Shown piece by piece: positions 26,021 to 36,100 of a stretch of DNA of 64,000 nucleotides. The first letter of the stretch is position 1. Every line of letters begins with the position of its first letter. The notes under the pieces were generated by a model. That model was not told the origin of the DNA, searched no databases, and saw nothing but the letters and a program-made list of their open reading frames with translations. The translations under genes were made by a program, and so were the position numbers. The stretch covers positions 1-64,000 of the forward strand of contig NZ_LGEA01000025.1 of NCBI RefSeq assembly GCF_001280065.1, in the 5' to 3' direction. Source of the DNA: Streptomyces sp. NRRL B-1140. GTDB taxonomy: Bacteria; Actinomycetota; Actinomycetes; Streptomycetales; Streptomycetaceae.

Positions 26021-27180
26021 GGCTTCTGCTGCTGGCCGTGGGAACCTTCCTCATCGGCACCGACGTGTTCGTCATCGCCGGCATGCTGCCCCAGATCGGC
26101 GACTCGCTGAGCGTCTCCATAGCGGCGGCGGGACAGCTCATGACGGTGTTCTCCGTCGGGTACGCGGTGCTCGGCCCGCTGCTCGCGGTCCCTCTCAGCC
26201 GCCGCTCACCCAGGGCCGCGCTCACCGCCGCGCTGGTCGCCGTCGCCGCGGGGAACGTCGTCTGCGCGGTCGCCGACTCGCTGCCGGCCGCCATGGCCGG
26301 GCGGCTGCTCGTCGCCGCCGGGGCCTGTCAGTTCACCCCGCACGCCTGCTCGCTCGCGGCTTCCCTCGCTCCGGAGGGACGCTCCGGCAAGTCCCTCGCG
26401 CTGGTCACCAGCGGCCTGGTGATGGGGTCGGTCGTGGGCGTGCCCTCGGGCACCTGGGCGGCGGACGTCTTCGGCTGGCGGCCCACGCTCACGGTCCTCG
26501 CAGCGGCCACCGCCGCCGTGGCCGTGCCCCTCGCGGCCGGGCTGCGCGGCGTCGACTCCGAGCACACCGCCCACCGGCCTCGGGAACGTTTCGCCGCCCT
26601 GCGCGGACCACTGGTCCGCATGGTGCTGACCGTCACGGTCTTCGCCGTGATCGCGGAGTACGCGGTGCTGACCTACGCCGCCACGGTGTTCGCCGAGGCG
26701 ACCGACGGGCAGGGCGGACGGCTCGCGGTGCTGCTGTTCGCCTTCGGGCTCGGTGGCCTGGCCGGCAACGCCCTCGCCGGCGCCTACATGGACCGTCCGG
26801 CGGGCCGGCGACTCGTCCTGGCCTCGGTGGCCGGCATGACCGTCGTCTTCCTGGCGATGCCACAGCTGACCGGGTCGTTCCCGGGCGCGCTCGTCGCCAT
26901 GCTGCTGTGGGGGGTCAGCGGCTGGATGTACGCCGCACCACAGCAGCACCGCCTGCTCCGGCTGGCCGGCCCGGCGGGATCCGTGGCCGTGTCCCTGAAC
27001 AGCTCCGTCATCTACGTGGGCGCCGCACTCGGGGGCGCGGTCGGCGGACTGTTCCTGGGACAGGTGGCACCCCGATGGCTCCCGCTGACGGCAGCGGTGC
27101 TGTGCGCGGCCGCGGTGGTGACCGAACTGCGCCTCCTGCGCAGGGACCGGCCCACCGAACCCGCGACCGTAGCCGTCTGA
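26017..27180 (+). CDS. MFS efflux transporter
   Basis: This 387-residue protein has twelve predicted hydrophobic segments and resembles the AraJ/chloramphenicol-resistance branch of MFS: an N-terminal GTDVFVIAGMLPQI, a mid-protein loop with PRERF, and SLNSSVIYVGAALGGAVGG. It probably exports the finished compound. It starts at ATG 26017, overlapping the thioesterase stop, and ends 101 bases before the chlorothreonine cassette, the longest gap in this part of the rightward set. Confidence 0.87.
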   Translation: MRLLLLAVGTFLIGTDVFVIAGMLPQIGDSLSVSIAAAGQLMTVFSVGYAVLGPLLAVPLSRRSPRAALTAALVAVAAGNVVCAVADSLPAAMAGRLLVAAGACQFTPHACSLAASLAPEGRSGKSLALVTSGLVMGSVVGVPSGTWAADVFGWRPTLTVLAAATAAVAVPLAAGLRGVDSEHTAHRPRERFAALRGPLVRMVLTVTVFAVIAEYAVLTYAATVFAEATDGQGGRLAVLLFAFGLGGLAGNALAGAYMDRPAGRRLVLASVAGMTVVFLAMPQLTGSFPGALVAMLLWGVSGWMYAAPQQHRLLRLAGPAGSVAVSLNSSVIYVGAALGGAVGGLFLGQVAPRWLPLTAAVLCAAAVVTELRLLRRDRPTEPATVAV

Positions 27181-27281
27181 GGAGCGTGTCCGACGCGTGA
27201 GAGGGCGCACGCCGCCACCGCGTTCAGAGCGGCGGGGAAAGCCGCGTACCGCCGAAGCGACCGAACAGGCAGGAGATACCC

Positions 27282-29108
27282 ATGGCAGCAGAAGGACGCA
27301 CGCTCACGGACCGGTTCCAGGACGTGGTGGAGCGGTTCCCGGACAAGACCGCGGTGACCACGGCGCAGGGCGAAGTCACCTACCGCCAACTGGACGAACG
27401 GGCCGACGCGCTCGGACACGCGCTCACTCGCACAGGGGTGCGGCCGGGAGCGGTGGTGGCCCTGCTCGCCCCCCGGGACGCGGACCTGCTCGTGGGCATG
27501 CTCGGCATCCTCAAGGCGGGTGCCGCGTACCTGCCGATCGACCCCGGCTCGCCCGCGGACCGCATCCGGTGGACCGTCGAGGACAGCAGGTCGCCCGTCG
27601 TCGTGTCCACCGCGGCGCTGAGCGGACCGCTCTGCGGCCTGGACGCCGACGTCGTCCTGCTGGACTCTCTCCCCGCCGCCCCGAGCCGGGCGGACCGCGC
27701 GAAGCCGCCTTCCGCCGACGGCGACGACCTCGCCTATGTGATCTACACGTCCGGGTCCACCGGCCTGCCCAAGGGCGTGAAGGTGGAACACCGCAGCGTT
27801 GTGCGTCTCTTCGACGTGACCCAGCCCCTCTTCGGCTTCGACGAGAACGACGTCTGGAGCGCGTTCCACTCGGCCGCCTTCGACTTCTCCGCGTGGGAGA
27901 TCTGGGGTGCGCTGCTCTTCGGCGGGCGGCTGGTGATGGTGCCGCAGGAGACGGCCCGTTCGCCGAAGGACTTCCACGCGCTGCTCCTCGCGCAGGGAGT
28001 GACGGTGCTCAACCAGACGCCGTCCGCCTTCCGGCGGCTCGCCGCGACGCAGGCGCGGGCAGCCCACCCGCTGCCGCGGCTGCGGACGGTGGTACTCGGT
28101 GGCGAGAGGCTCGACCCCGCCACGCTGCGCCCCTGGGTCGAGCGGCACGGTGACGAACACCCGCGTCTGGTGAACATGTACGGCATCACCGAAGCGACCG
28201 TGCACAGCTCCTACCGCCGGCTGCTCCGTGCCGACCTCGAAGGGGAAGGACCCAGCCCGATCGGGGAGCCCCTGCCCGATCTCGCCTTCCACGTCCTGGA
28301 CGAGGACGAACGGCCCGTCGAGGAGGGCGAACCCGGCGAGCTGTACATCGAAGGCCCCGGACTGGCCCGCGGCTACCTGAGCCGCCCCGACCTGGACAAG
28401 GAGCGGTTCGTCGAGGTCGTCGGCGCCGACGGCGTACCGCGCCGCTGCTACCGCACCGGTGACCGGATCGTCGCCCTGCCCGGCGGCGGTTACGGCTACC
28501 TCGGCCGCACCGACGATCAGCTGAAGATCCGGGGCCACCGGGTGGAGCCCGGGGAGATCGAGTCGCTCATCGACCGCCATCCGGACGTGACGCAGTCCGT
28601 CGTCCTGCCGCACGACCATGGCGAGGACGACGTCAGGCTCATCGCCTACGTCGCGTCCCGCACGGCAGGTCCCGAGCTCGCGGCGGTGCTCGCCGAGCGG
28701 GCCGCCGCCGCGCTGCCCGCGTACATGCGACCGTCCAGGTACGTCGTGCTGCCCGAGCTTCCGCTCACGCTCAACGGCAAGGTCGACACAGCGCGGCTGC
28801 CCTCCCCGCAAACGCCCCGGGCGTCCGCCCAGGGCCCGGACGCGGCCGGCTCCGCACGGACCGGTACGGAAGAGCGGATCGCCGAGGTGTGGCGCGCCGT
28901 TCTGGACGTCCCCCGGGTGGAGCGCGACGCCGACTTCTTCGACCTCGGCGGCACTTCGCTGTCGCTGCTGCGCATGTTCGACCGTGTCAACGAGGTGTTC
29001 GGACTCGACCTCGACATCACCGTGCTGATCGACGGCGCGACGGTCCGCCTCCTCGGGCGGCACGTCGACGCCGCGCTGACCGCGTCACCGACCGAGGAGA
29101 CCGCATGA
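27282..29108 (+). CDS. Threonine-activating NRPS A-T didomain (SyrB1-like)
   Basis: This 608-residue protein has an adenylation domain ([15 protein letters not shown]5 NMYGITEAT) and a carrier with Ser at about 559 ([10 protein letters not shown]). The hand-aligned code is D-F-W-N-V-G-M-V-H-K, one residue away from the well-known threonine code DFWNIGMVHK, so L-Thr is the predicted substrate with good confidence. Together with the next two genes it matches the SyrB1/SyrB2/SyrC logic of syringomycin: Thr is held as a thioester on this carrier for gamma-chlorination. It has AGGAG before ATG 27282, and its stop overlaps the halogenase start by 4 bases. Confidence 0.93.
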   Translation: MAAEGRTLTDRFQDVVERFPDKTAVTTAQGEVTYRQLDERADALGHALTRTGVRPGAVVALLAPRDADLLVGMLGILKAGAAYLPIDPGSPADRIRWTVEDSRSPVVVSTAALSGPLCGLDADVVLLDSLPAAPSRADRAKPPSADGDDLAYVIYTSGSTGLPKGVKVEHRSVVRLFDVTQPLFGFDENDVWSAFHSAAFDFSAWEIWGALLFGGRLVMVPQETARSPKDFHALLLAQGVTVLNQTPSAFRRLAATQARAAHPLPRLRTVVLGGERLDPATLRPWVERHGDEHPRLVNMYGITEATVHSSYRRLLRADLEGEGPSPIGEPLPDLAFHVLDEDERPVEEGEPGELYIEGPGLARGYLSRPDLDKERFVEVVGADGVPRRCYRTGDRIVALPGGGYGYLGRTDDQLKIRGHRVEPGEIESLIDRHPDVTQSVVLPHDHGEDDVRLIAYVASRTAGPELAAVLAERAAAALPAYMRPSRYVVLPELPLTLNGKVDTARLPSPQTPRASAQGPDAAGSARTGTEERIAEVWRAVLDVPRVERDADFFDLGGTSLSLLRMFDRVNEVFGLDLDITVLIDGATVRLLGRHVDAALTASPTEETA

Positions 29109-30067
29109 CCACGCAGACCACCGACTTCTCCCTCAACGCGGAGGAGCTGGCCGCCTTCCACCGGCAGGGCTTCGCCGGACCCTTCACCCTCTACGAGCCG
29201 TCGGAGATCAGGACGGCGTGGGGGAGGGCCCGCCTCGAACTCCTCGACCGCAGCGCCGCCGTGTACCAGGACGGCGCCGCGATATCGGGCGCCACGAACA
29301 TCTCGAACTACGACCGTCATCTGGATCACGGCTTCCTGGCCGAGCACATCGCCCGGCCGGAGATCGTCGACCGGGTCGGCAGCATCCTCGGCCCCGACGT
29401 GCTGTGCTGGCGCAGCGAGTTCTTCCCCAAGTACCCGGGGGACGAGGGCACCGACTGGCACCAGGCGGACACCTTCGCCAACGCCTCGGGAGCCCCGCAG
29501 ATCCAGTGGCCGGGCGGGTCCGACTTCGGCGGCACCATCACCGTGTGGTGCGCGTTCAGCGACGCCACCGTCGACATGGGCTGCCTGCAGTTCATTCCCG
29601 GCACGCATCGCACCATGTTCTACGACGAGACCAAGCGGATGCACTACGCGCCGGACCGCAACACCGCGGTGGAGAAGGACGGCGTACGGCGTGGATTCTT
29701 CGGCTACGACTACCGGGAACTGCAGATCGACCCGGAGTGGAAGCCGGACGAGTCGCAGGCGGTGTCCATGGAGATGAAGGCGGGGCAGTTCATCGTCTTC
29801 TGGTCCACGCTCATGCACGCCTCACATCCGCACGCCGGGACGACGAAGGACATGCGGATGGGTTTCGCCTCCCGCTACGTGCCCACCTCCGTGCAGGTCT
29901 ACCCCGGGACCTCCGTCATCGAGGAGTACGGCGGCCGCGTCGGCCTCGACCGCTACGGGGCGGTGCTGGTCGGCGGCACGGACACCTACGGGCACAACCG
30001 TCTGGTCGACCGCACCACCCGCGACCAGCCGTTCCGCCACCGGCCCGGGCGACGGACCCAGGGATGA
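29105..30067 (+). CDS. SyrB2-like non-haem Fe(II)/2-oxoglutarate halogenase
   Basis: This 320-residue protein closely resembles SyrB2 over its whole length (for example [31 protein letters not shown]). The Fe-binding facial triad is reduced to two His: the motif is H119-Q-A121, with Ala where hydroxylases have Asp/Glu, leaving room for chloride. The distal His lies in the [10 protein letters not shown] region. The family chlorinates an unactivated methyl of a carrier-bound amino acid; with the Thr-loaded carrier next door the product should be 4-chloro-L-threonyl thioester. ATG 29105 overlaps the A-T gene stop, and its stop overlaps the next gene start, a strictly coupled cassette. Confidence 0.95.
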   Translation: MTTQTTDFSLNAEELAAFHRQGFAGPFTLYEPSEIRTAWGRARLELLDRSAAVYQDGAAISGATNISNYDRHLDHGFLAEHIARPEIVDRVGSILGPDVLCWRSEFFPKYPGDEGTDWHQADTFANASGAPQIQWPGGSDFGGTITVWCAFSDATVDMGCLQFIPGTHRTMFYDETKRMHYAPDRNTAVEKDGVRRGFFGYDYRELQIDPEWKPDESQAVSMEMKAGQFIVFWSTLMHASHPHAGTTKDMRMGFASRYVPTSVQVYPGTSVIEEYGGRVGLDRYGAVLVGGTDTYGHNRLVDRTTRDQPFRHRPGRRTQG

Positions 30068-31278
30068 CGGAACCCGAGGGCGTCGCCGCAGGGGCGAACG
30101 ACGCGACGCGCCGGCTGGCGACGGCACTGGTCGACAGCGCCACCCTCGTCCGTGCCGTGCCGGAACGACTGAGGGTGGCACCGGCCGAGGGAGTCCCACC
30201 GGGCTCGGTACCGGCGCTCCAGCGTCTGCTGAACCGGCTCACCGACGCGCTGGAGCTGCCCCGGCTCGACGTGGTGCCGCAACCTGCCCGGCCCTGGTCC
30301 GTGGAGATCGCGCTCAGCAGGCGCCTGGCACTGGGCTCCGGCGGGTACGACGCGGTCGCGGGCGGTGCCCGGCCGGGCCCTGGCGCGTCCGGGGACGTCG
30401 AGGGCGTCGCACGGTCCGCGTCGGCGGCTCTCCCCGGCCGGCCGGTCATGGTGCCCGCGTACGACGGCACCCCGCTGCGCTGCTTCACGGCCGGGCGGGA
30501 GGACCGTCCGGCCGTCGCCCTCGTGACGGCGTGCGGCATGCCGGTGGGCCTGGTGGCCCGCTGGATGGCGGCACTGTCCGGCTCCTACCGGGTGGTGACC
30601 TGGGAGAGCCGCGGGATGTTCCCCACGGGGACCGGCCCGAGCGCGCTCGCGGACCACGGTCTCGCCGCGCAGGCCGGTGATCTGCTGGCGGTCCTCGACG
30701 GGTTCGGCATCCGGCGGGCGCACATCATGGGACTGTGCGGGGGCGCCGCCATCGCGCTGGCCGCCGCTTCCGGCTCGGCACGCGTGATGTCCATGAGCCT
30801 GTGGCACGGCGACTACGAACTGGGCGCTGCAGCGCCCAAGACCGACCACCAGCGAGACGTCGGGTCACTGCTCGCCAGGGCCTCCCGGAACCTGGAACAG
30901 GCCGCCGGGCTGCACCGGCTGATGCGACGCCCGTCCGCGCTGAACGGCATGCGCCCCGACCTCGCCCACCACCTCATTCACCCCTATGCGACTCCCGGCC
31001 TGCTGCACCGCTACGGCCTGCTCAACGGCGCGATCATGTCCACGGACTGCCGCCCCTTCCTGGCAGCCGGCCAGCCGGCTCTGGTGGTCAGCAGCCCCCA
31101 GGACACGACGGCCCACCCCGCGGGATCCGAGTACGTCGCGACGCGGCTCACCCGGGCGGACCTGCGCATGCTGCCGGACGGAGATCACCTCGGCGCCTTC
31201 GACGCGGGCCCGGAACTGGTCCGCCTGGCCGAGGAATTCCTCCACGACGTCAGCGCACCCCACCGGAAGGACACGTGA
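30064..31278 (+). CDS. SyrC-like aminoacyl transferase (alpha/beta-hydrolase with Cys nucleophile)
   Basis: This 404-residue alpha/beta-hydrolase-fold protein has Cys at residue 225 in MGLCGGAAI instead of Ser, with an Asp in SSPQDTT and the His in DGDHLGAF. SyrC of syringomycin biosynthesis has the same fold and Cys nucleophile (Cys224) and shuttles chlorothreonine from the SyrB1 carrier to the main synthetase. The N-terminal about 130 residues form a helical extension also found in SyrC-like proteins. Here the likely acceptor is a carrier lacking its own A domain, such as the T domain of the next gene or the first carrier of the NRPS. Hydrolysis is an alternative but fits the Cys less well. 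Confidence 0.87.
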   Translation: MTEPEGVAAGANDATRRLATALVDSATLVRAVPERLRVAPAEGVPPGSVPALQRLLNRLTDALELPRLDVVPQPARPWSVEIALSRRLALGSGGYDAVAGGARPGPGASGDVEGVARSASAALPGRPVMVPAYDGTPLRCFTAGREDRPAVALVTACGMPVGLVARWMAALSGSYRVVTWESRGMFPTGTGPSALADHGLAAQAGDLLAVLDGFGIRRAHIMGLCGGAAIALAAASGSARVMSMSLWHGDYELGAAAPKTDHQRDVGSLLARASRNLEQAAGLHRLMRRPSALNGMRPDLAHHLIHPYATPGLLHRYGLLNGAIMSTDCRPFLAAGQPALVVSSPQDTTAHPAGSEYVATRLTRADLRMLPDGDHLGAFDAGPELVRLAEEFLHDVSAPHRKDT

Positions 31279-31285
31279 GCGACCG

Positions 31286-32734
31286 ATGGACAGCGACCGC
31301 ACCAGCCTCATGGCCCGACTGCTGTGCACCCACCCCGCGGTCACCGCGGCCACCGTCACAGCGGGGGCGGACGGCCGGGAGAGCGTCGCGTGGCTCGTGC
31401 CCGATCCCAGCCGTGCCCCGCTGCTGCACCGTGCGGCCGCGCTCGAGGCGACGGGGCGGCTCGGCACGCTCGGCTGGCACGAACCCGCCGATGATCTCCG
31501 GGTGGCCGGGGTGAACCGCAGCGAAACCGACTTCCTGTACCGCGAGATCTTCGCCGGGAACGCCTACTTCAAGCACGGCGTCACCCTTCCGCCGGACGCC
31601 GTCGTCGTGGACGCCGGGGCCAACATCGGCATGTTCACTCTGGCCGTCGCGCGGCGCAGCCCCGGCGCGCGGGTCATCGCCGTCGAACCGGTGGAGGAAC
31701 TCGCCGCGGCGGCAGCGGTCAACGCCGAGCTGCACGGCGTGGACGCCGTCGTCCTGCGGTGCGCTCTCGGACGGGCGGAGTCGGAGACCGACTTCACCTA
31801 TTACCCGCACAACAGCGTGATGTCGGGCGGATTCGCCCAGGCCGACGAGGACCTCGACGTGCTGCGCGGCTACCTCCTCACCGGCGAAGGCGCCGAGGAC
31901 GGGGCGCACCTGGACCGGCTCGCAGCCGACCGGATGACCGCGGTGCGCAGGCGTGTGCCCACCACCACGCTCACCCGCATCGCCGCCGAGCACGGCCTGA
32001 CCAGGATCGACCTGCTCAAGGTCGACGTGGAGAAGGCCGAGGCGCAGGTCCTCGACGGCATCGACGCCGCGCTCTGGCCGCGTATCGACCGCATCGTCAT
32101 GGAAGTCCACGACATCGACGGCCGACTGGCGTCCGTTCTCGGCACGCTGACCGCACAGGGCTTCTCCGTCACGCACGAGCAGGACCCCAGACTGACCCTG
32201 ACGCCCTGCCACCACGTGTACGCCCACCGGCCCGAGGCCACGGCCCACGACCGGGAGCCGTCGAGCGGGACGGTCACCGCCGTTGACCACGGCCCGAATC
32301 TGCGCACGCTCGACCGGGAGCTGCGTGCACTCCTCACACGGGAGGACCCGTCGGCCGGCACACCGGGGCGCTTCGTCGTGGTGCCCGGCCTCGACAAGGC
32401 GATCACCGAGTCCCCGGCTCCGGCGCCGGACGCCACCGGTCGCACCGGGCACCTCGCCGAGATCTGGGCCGGTCTGTTCGGTTCGCAAGCAGTGCGGCCG
32501 GATGCGGACTTCTTCGACCTCGGCGGCGACTCGCTCACCGCCGTGCGTCTGCTGGCGCAGGTGGAGGAGCGCCTGGGGGAGGACGCCCTGACCCCGGACC
32601 TGATCTTCACGGACGGCACGTTCGGTGGGCTGGCCGCGGCGATCGAGGCCTCCGCGCCCGAGCGGGCCTCAGCCGCGGCGGGCACACACCGGGCCGGGGG
32701 AGAAGAGCGCAGCCCGGAGCACGGTGACCTGTGA
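31286..32734 (+). CDS. FkbM-type methyltransferase fused to a carrier protein (MT-T)
   Basis: This 482-residue didomain has an FkbM-family methyltransferase at about 60-310 (VVVDAGANIGMFTLAVARR as motif I, DLLKVDVEKAEAQVLDG as the metal/substrate region) and a carrier at about 390-465 with Ser at 416 (DLGGDSLTAV). A linker with an NRPS-like FVVVPGLDKAI piece lies between them. FkbM enzymes usually O-methylate hydroxy groups. The T domain has no A domain of its own and lies just after the SyrC-like gene, so I infer that it receives chlorothreonine, or a peptide, and that the MT acts on the tethered substrate. ATG 31286 is used; GGAAGGA at 31265 is somewhat distant. Confidence 0.85.
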   Translation: MDSDRTSLMARLLCTHPAVTAATVTAGADGRESVAWLVPDPSRAPLLHRAAALEATGRLGTLGWHEPADDLRVAGVNRSETDFLYREIFAGNAYFKHGVTLPPDAVVVDAGANIGMFTLAVARRSPGARVIAVEPVEELAAAAAVNAELHGVDAVVLRCALGRAESETDFTYYPHNSVMSGGFAQADEDLDVLRGYLLTGEGAEDGAHLDRLAADRMTAVRRRVPTTTLTRIAAEHGLTRIDLLKVDVEKAEAQVLDGIDAALWPRIDRIVMEVHDIDGRLASVLGTLTAQGFSVTHEQDPRLTLTPCHHVYAHRPEATAHDREPSSGTVTAVDHGPNLRTLDRELRALLTREDPSAGTPGRFVVVPGLDKAITESPAPAPDATGRTGHLAEIWAGLFGSQAVRPDADFFDLGGDSLTAVRLLAQVEERLGEDALTPDLIFTDGTFGGLAAAIEASAPERASAAAGTHRAGGEERSPEHGDL

Positions 32735-33594
32735 GTTCCATGACCGACGCGACGGCGCGGGGACCGACGGCGCTGTGGTTCCATCGCCCCGCCCCCCGGC
32801 CCGGCGCGAGGCTCCGGCTGGTGTGCGTGCCGTACGCGGGCGCCGGCGCCGGTGTGTTCACGCCGTGGGCGGCCCGGCTCCCCCACGACGTGGAGCTCGT
32901 AGCCGTCCGGCTGCCCGGCCGGGAGAGCCGCATCCGCGAACGTCCGTACGCGCGCTGGGGCCCGCTGGCCGCCGCGTTCCGCGAGGCGCTGGCCGAGGAG
33001 ATCGCCTCCCCGTACGTGCTCTTCGGCCACAGCATGGGCGGCATGCTGGTGTACGAGACGGTCACGCGGCCCCTGGGCCGTGCTCCCGAACGCGTCGTCA
33101 TCTCCGGCTGCCGGGCGCCGGGTACCACCGGCGAACCGCCCCTGATCCATGACCTGCCCGACGCGCGGTTCGTCGAGCACGTGGCCCGGCTGTCCGCCAC
33201 ACCGCCACCGGTCCTGGCGAACTCCGCACTGATGAGGGTGCTCATGCCCACGCTCCGCGCGGACTTCCGGCTGGCGGAAACCTGGCCGCAGGGCCCCGCC
33301 CGGCCCGTTCCCGTACCGGTGACGACCCTCTGGGGAGTCGACGACGAGGTCGCACCCCGAGCCGCTGTGACGGCCTGGCGGTCTCTGGCACCCCATGGCT
33401 TCCGCAGCCACGGGGTGGCCGGGGGCCACTTCTTTCCCCACGACTCGGCCGACGACGTCTGCTCCTTGCTGTGCGGCGAGATCGCCCGGCGGGCAGACGA
33501 AAAGGAAGAGAGCCAATGGTGCGATCCCCGTACTTCACCGCCGACCACGCGACGTTCCGCGAACGTACCCGTGAGTTCCTGGCGGCCGAGGTGA
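32731..33594 (+). CDS. Second type II thioesterase
   Basis: This 287-residue enzyme has CVPYAGAGAGVFTPW, the nucleophile in FGHSMGGML, and the catalytic His in AGGHFF, all as in editing thioesterases. Its GTG overlaps the MT-T gene stop (ATG 32740 is an alternative three codons in). The last 26 residues (after about 33516) read through the start of the acyl-CoA dehydrogenase gene in another frame and have no family resemblance, which suggests a recent stop-codon shift or loss of an earlier stop. It probably proofreads the carriers of the chlorothreonine half of the cluster. Confidence 0.88.
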   Translation: MSSMTDATARGPTALWFHRPAPRPGARLRLVCVPYAGAGAGVFTPWAARLPHDVELVAVRLPGRESRIRERPYARWGPLAAAFREALAEEIASPYVLFGHSMGGMLVYETVTRPLGRAPERVVISGCRAPGTTGEPPLIHDLPDARFVEHVARLSATPPPVLANSALMRVLMPTLRADFRLAETWPQGPARPVPVPVTTLWGVDDEVAPRAAVTAWRSLAPHGFRSHGVAGGHFFPHDSADDVCSLLCGEIARRADEKEESQWCDPRTSPPTTRRSANVPVSSWRPR

Positions 33595-34724
33595 TGCCGA
33601 GCGCGGCAGCCTGGGACCAGGAGGGCCGCCTGCCGCGCTCCCTGTGGAAGTCACTGGGCGAGCAGGGCCTTCTCGGGCTGCTGCATCCGCGCGGCGCGGG
33701 CGGCGGCGAGCGGGACCTGTTCACGTCGGTGGTGTTCCTGGAGGAGCTCGGGCGCACGGGATTCGGCGGCCTGCGGGCAGCGATCTCGGTGCACGCGTAC
33801 ATGGCCACCCACTACCTCGCCCTGGCCGGCGGGCCCGGACTGCAACGCGACTACCTGGCCCCCGCTGTCGCAGGCGAGCGCGTGGCGGCCCTGGCGATCA
33901 CGGAACCCGGCACCGGAGCCGACCTCTCCGGGCTGACCACCACGGCGGAACGGGACGGCGACCACTTCGTGGTGCGCGGGGTCAAGACGATGGTCAGCAA
34001 CGGCACAGCGGCGGACTTCCATGTCGTCGCCGTGCGCACCTCACCCGACACCGGCACCGGGCCGTACGGAACGACCGGCTTGTCCCTCCTGGTGATCGAC
34101 TCCGGCCTGCCGGGCCTTACGACCACACCGACCCCCACGCTGGGCTGGCGCGCGGCCGGCACGGCCACCGTGGCGTACGAGGACGTCCGCGTACCGGCGG
34201 ACCGGGTCATCGGGCGCGTCGACGCCGGCTTCTACTACCTGATGCGGGGGCTGCAACTGGAACGGCTCGTCGCGGCCGTCCTGGCGCTGGGCGGCATGGA
34301 CCGCTGTCTCGACGACACCCGCCGCTGCCTGACCGAACGCCGGCTCTCCGGCGGCACGCCGGCCGAACGGCAGGCGCCCGCCCACCGCATCGCGGACCTG
34401 GCGACCGAGCTGGCCGCCGCCCGGCAGCTCGTCCACCACACCGCATGGCTGTACGAGCAGGGCGACCTTCCGGCCACCGAGTGTTCCATGGCCAAACTGC
34501 ATACGACCGAGCTGGCCTGCCGGATGGCGGACGCGGGCCTGCACCTGCAGGGGGCGCAGGGCTACCTCGATTCCTCCGACGCCGCCCGCACCTACCGGGA
34601 CGCGCGGGCGGCCACCCTCGCCGCCGGCCCCAGCGAGGTGATGCGCGACCTCATCGGACGTGCCGTCCTCAGGTCCGGGCCGGACTCACCCGCCGCGCGC
34701 GGCGGCGCCCGGGAGGGAGCGTGA
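33516..34724 (+). CDS. Acyl-CoA dehydrogenase-like flavoprotein
   Basis: This 402-residue protein has the standard ACAD layout: helical N-terminus, ALAITEPGTGADLSGL (FAD/substrate strand), a middle beta domain with VSNGTAADFHVV, and the C-terminal LHLQGAQGYLDSSDAARTYRDARA region. At the place of the usual catalytic Glu (YEGTSE) it reads LAAGPSEV, with Ala replacing Glu, so the base may sit elsewhere, as in some other ACAD subfamilies, or be lost. In NRPS clusters such enzymes desaturate carrier-bound acyl or aminoacyl groups, including prolyl to pyrrolyl; that role is possible here given the proline-like A-T protein. AAGGAAGAG precedes ATG 33516, which overlaps the thioesterase by 79 bases. 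Confidence 0.86.
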   Translation: MVRSPYFTADHATFRERTREFLAAEVMPSAAAWDQEGRLPRSLWKSLGEQGLLGLLHPRGAGGGERDLFTSVVFLEELGRTGFGGLRAAISVHAYMATHYLALAGGPGLQRDYLAPAVAGERVAALAITEPGTGADLSGLTTTAERDGDHFVVRGVKTMVSNGTAADFHVVAVRTSPDTGTGPYGTTGLSLLVIDSGLPGLTTTPTPTLGWRAAGTATVAYEDVRVPADRVIGRVDAGFYYLMRGLQLERLVAAVLALGGMDRCLDDTRRCLTERRLSGGTPAERQAPAHRIADLATELAAARQLVHHTAWLYEQGDLPATECSMAKLHTTELACRMADAGLHLQGAQGYLDSSDAARTYRDARAATLAAGPSEVMRDLIGRAVLRSGPDSPAARGGAREGA

Positions 34725-35989
34725 AGGGGGACGAGGCCGCCGCTTTCTTCCTCGCCTTCGCGGTGGTTCTGGGGCTGGCCCGGCTGTTCGCGACGGCGGC
34801 CCGCAAGGTGGGACAGCCGCCCGTGGTCGGCGAGATCGTCGCGGGGATCCTGCTCGGCAGCACACTGCTGTCCACCACCTGGGGCCCGTGGGGGGAGACG
34901 GCTCCGCTCGACGGTGTGCGCCCGCTCCTCGGAGCGCTCGCCCAGGTCGGCCTGGCGATGTTCATGTTCGTCATCGGCTACGAGATGGACCCCTCCTTCT
35001 TCCGCGACGGCGGACGGACCACACTGCACGTCGCGGCGGGCTCCACGCTGGTTCCCCTGGTGGGCGGCTGCCTCGTGGCACTGCCCTTCGCCGCGGAGCA
35101 CGGGCCGTCGGGGGGTGCGGGCTTCGTGCTGTTCACGGGTGTGGCCCTGTCGGTGACCGCGTTCCCGGTGCTGGCGCGGATCCTCGCCGACCGGAGACTG
35201 AACCGCACGGCCGTGGGGCGGCGCACCATGGCAGCGGCTGCCGTGAACGACCTGGTCGCGTGGGTGTTGCTCGCGGTGGTCGTCGCCTGCTTCGGTACCG
35301 CCGGCCAGTGGCGCGTGGCGCTGGTCCCCGTGTACCTGCTGGTGCTGGTCTGCGTCGTGCGCCCGGCCATGGCCCGGCTCCTGCGGCCTCGGAAAGCCGA
35401 GGAGGATCGGCCGGCCCGGGCACTCCTCATGGTGACCACCGGTCTCATGGCCTCCTGCGCGGCCACGGAATGGCTGGGTGTCCACTTCATCTTCGGCGCC
35501 TTCGCGTTCGGTGCCGTGATGCCCAGGGCCGGTCTGGCCCGGCTGCGTGCCGAGGTCATGGCCCGGATGGAGCAGGCGGGCACACAGGTGCTGCTGCCCG
35601 TCTACTTCGTGGTGGCGGGCACCGGGGTGGACCTCGCCGCGTTCGACGCCTCGAGCCTGGGCCTTCTGCTGGCGGCCCTGGCGGTGGCCGTCTCCACCAA
35701 GATGTCGGGCGCCTACGTCGGCGCCCGGACGTCGGGCCTGCACCGCGACGAGGCACTGACCATCTCGGTCCTGATGAACACCCGTGGCCTCACCGAGGTC
35801 GTCATCCTCACGGTCGGGCTGCAGATGGGCCTCATCGACGAGGAGTTCTACTCGGTGCTCGTCGTGGTGGCCGTACTCACCACGGCCATGACGGGTCCGC
35901 TGCTCCGGTGTGTGCGGAACGACAGGGGGACGGTGACCCGGCCCGGCCGGAACGCCGAGACGGCGATGACCCCCGTTCCACCCAGGTGA
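34721..35989 (+). CDS. Cation/proton antiporter (CPA2 family)
   Basis: This 422-residue membrane protein has twelve or so hydrophobic segments and the CPA2 features GQPPVVGEIVAGILLGS near the N-terminus and MNTRGLTEVVILTVGL near the C-terminus. Antiporters of this type are recurrent at the ends of antibiotic clusters and may support export or ion homeostasis in the producer. GTG 34721 overlaps the dehydrogenase stop, so it belongs to the same operon. It ends about 60 bases before a strong hairpin terminator. Confidence 0.87.
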   Translation: MKGDEAAAFFLAFAVVLGLARLFATAARKVGQPPVVGEIVAGILLGSTLLSTTWGPWGETAPLDGVRPLLGALAQVGLAMFMFVIGYEMDPSFFRDGGRTTLHVAAGSTLVPLVGGCLVALPFAAEHGPSGGAGFVLFTGVALSVTAFPVLARILADRRLNRTAVGRRTMAAAAVNDLVAWVLLAVVVACFGTAGQWRVALVPVYLLVLVCVVRPAMARLLRPRKAEEDRPARALLMVTTGLMASCAATEWLGVHFIFGAFAFGAVMPRAGLARLRAEVMARMEQAGTQVLLPVYFVVAGTGVDLAAFDASSLGLLLAALAVAVSTKMSGAYVGARTSGLHRDEALTISVLMNTRGLTEVVILTVGLQMGLIDEEFYSVLVVVAVLTTAMTGPLLRCVRNDRGTVTRPGRNAETAMTPVPPR

Positions 35990-36052
35990 AACACCGGTGG
36001 CACGGGGGCAGGACCGAACCCCGGTCGGACCTGGCCGGGGCCGGCACACGGT

Positions 36053-36082
36053 CAGGCCGGGAAGCGCTCGCTTCCCGGCCTG
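36053..36082. terminator. Bidirectional hairpin terminator, 14-bp perfect stem
   Basis: CAGGCCGGGAAGCG (36053-36066) pairs perfectly with CGCTTCCCGGCCTG (36069-36082) around a two-base centre. It lies between the converging antiporter and arabinofuranosidase genes and marks the right edge of the biosynthetic cluster. Confidence 0.85.
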
Positions 36083-36100
36083 GCACTGTTTCCAGGGCCG

